Assembly: GCA_009835985.1 (NCBI GenBank)
Contig: VXWI01000070.1
Coordinates: 1-34,310 of the forward strand
From: Acidobacteriota bacterium
Lineage (GTDB): Bacteria > Acidobacteriota > Vicinamibacteria > Marinacidobacterales > Marinacidobacteraceae
Reading direction: 5' to 3'
Length of the DNA: 34,310 nt
The notes beneath the pieces are model-generated. The model was not told the origin of the DNA, ran no database searches, and saw only the letters and a list, made by a program, of their open reading frames with translations. Below are positions 34,176 through 34,310 of the stretch, piece after piece. Position 1 is the stretch's first letter. Every line of letters begins with the position of its first letter. Made by a program: the position numbers and the translations under genes.

Positions 34176-34291
34176 CCCCCACCGGGAGAGCTGGGGCGAT
34201 GCCGGCCGGAGGCCGGCGCTCCGAGCCGGGAGCCGCCTTTTCCGCCTGGACTCACGACGTGCGCGGCGCGCCAGTTCTCCCGGTGGGGGGG
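34176..34291. repeat. Inverted CCCACCGGGAGARCTGG motif pair at the window end
   Basis: CCCCCACCGGGAGAGCTGG (34176-34194) and its near reverse complement CCAGTTCTCCCGGTGGGGG (34271-34289) form an inverted pair about 75 bp apart. The right copy matches, in reverse, the motif at 17718-17737 inside palindromic element 2. Between them lies the reverse copy of the dispersed GGAGCGCCGGC repeat. The stretch 34032-34310 has no credible gene. The repeat cluster may continue past the window. Confidence 0.65.
34197..34225 (-). repeat. Dispersed GGAGCGCCGGC repeat, reverse copy
   Basis: These 29 bases are the exact reverse complement of 28174-28202. The hairpin core GCCGGCC/GGCCGGC is the same. It is nested within the inverted CCCACCGGGAGARCTGG pair. 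Confidence 0.75.
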
Positions 34292-34310
34292 CGCCGCGCG
34301 TGCCGGTCTG

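Noticed and set aside
1-34310. CRISPR array, tRNA, rRNA, prophage or conjugative genes
   Set aside because: No regularly spaced direct repeats, no tRNA cloverleaf or rRNA-like stretch, and no phage or conjugation protein motif was seen on either strand.

Overview
The window is a 34.3 kb piece of a high-GC bacterial chromosome. Coding density is high, stop/start overlaps (ATGA, GTGA, TGATG) are frequent, and starts are ATG, GTG and probably TTG. A housekeeping block (rplM-rpsI-rpsB-tsf-pyrH-frr) marks it as core chromosome, not plasmid or phage. The many exported Tat or lipoprotein enzymes, a tandem DUF1080 protein and an ABC-2 permease/M1 peptidase fusion fit an environmental Gram-negative such as a Gemmatimonadota or Acidobacteriota member. 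That placement is an impression, not a demonstration. No rRNA, tRNA, CRISPR array, phage gene or transposase was found.

Layout. (1) 1-3004, minus strand: a membrane-anchored alpha/beta hydrolase cut by the window edge, a small cupin and a Cys-rich membrane protein. (2) 3103-8617, plus strand: a tightly overlapping ABC importer operon of the polyamine/phosphonate/iron type (two permeases, binding lipoprotein, ATPase) with an MmgE/PrpD-family enzyme inserted between binding protein and ATPase. (3) 8823-11923, minus strand: a D-aminoacylase-like lipoprotein followed by an overlapping glycerol kinase gene. (4) 12051-17670, plus strand: exported M24 peptidase, GntP-type permease, Tat-exported Gfo/Idh/MocA oxidoreductase and a lipoprotein with two DUF1080 domains. 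The last two overlap and look like a glycoside oxidation/cleavage pair. (5) 17884-22821, minus strand: PhoX/DUF839 protein, beta-propeller plus PHP-type (CehA/McbA-like) protein, and a DUF1445 (YcsI) protein. (6) 23060-28168, plus strand: translation and nucleotide operon, then threonine synthase. (7) 28376-33347, plus strand: an RHH antitoxin-like gene with a broken PIN toxin remnant, then an ABC export ATPase overlapping a 1218-residue ABC-2 permease/M1 metallopeptidase. (8) 33585-34310: a small coiled-coil membrane protein and a gene-free, repeat-rich end.

The most unusual non-coding signal is a pair of palindromic intergenic elements (8640-8826 and 17683-17887). They share 13-bp terminal inverted repeats and a conserved core, and their internal stem shows compensatory base changes. 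Both sit between convergent genes, and in both the element's CTAG end supplies the TAG stop of the minus-strand gene. Two other short repeat families occur: a GGAGCGCCGGC hairpin repeat (28174, 33363, 33449, 34197) and a CCCACCGGGAGARCTGG motif (17721, 34178, 34271). The latter also lies inside the second palindromic element.
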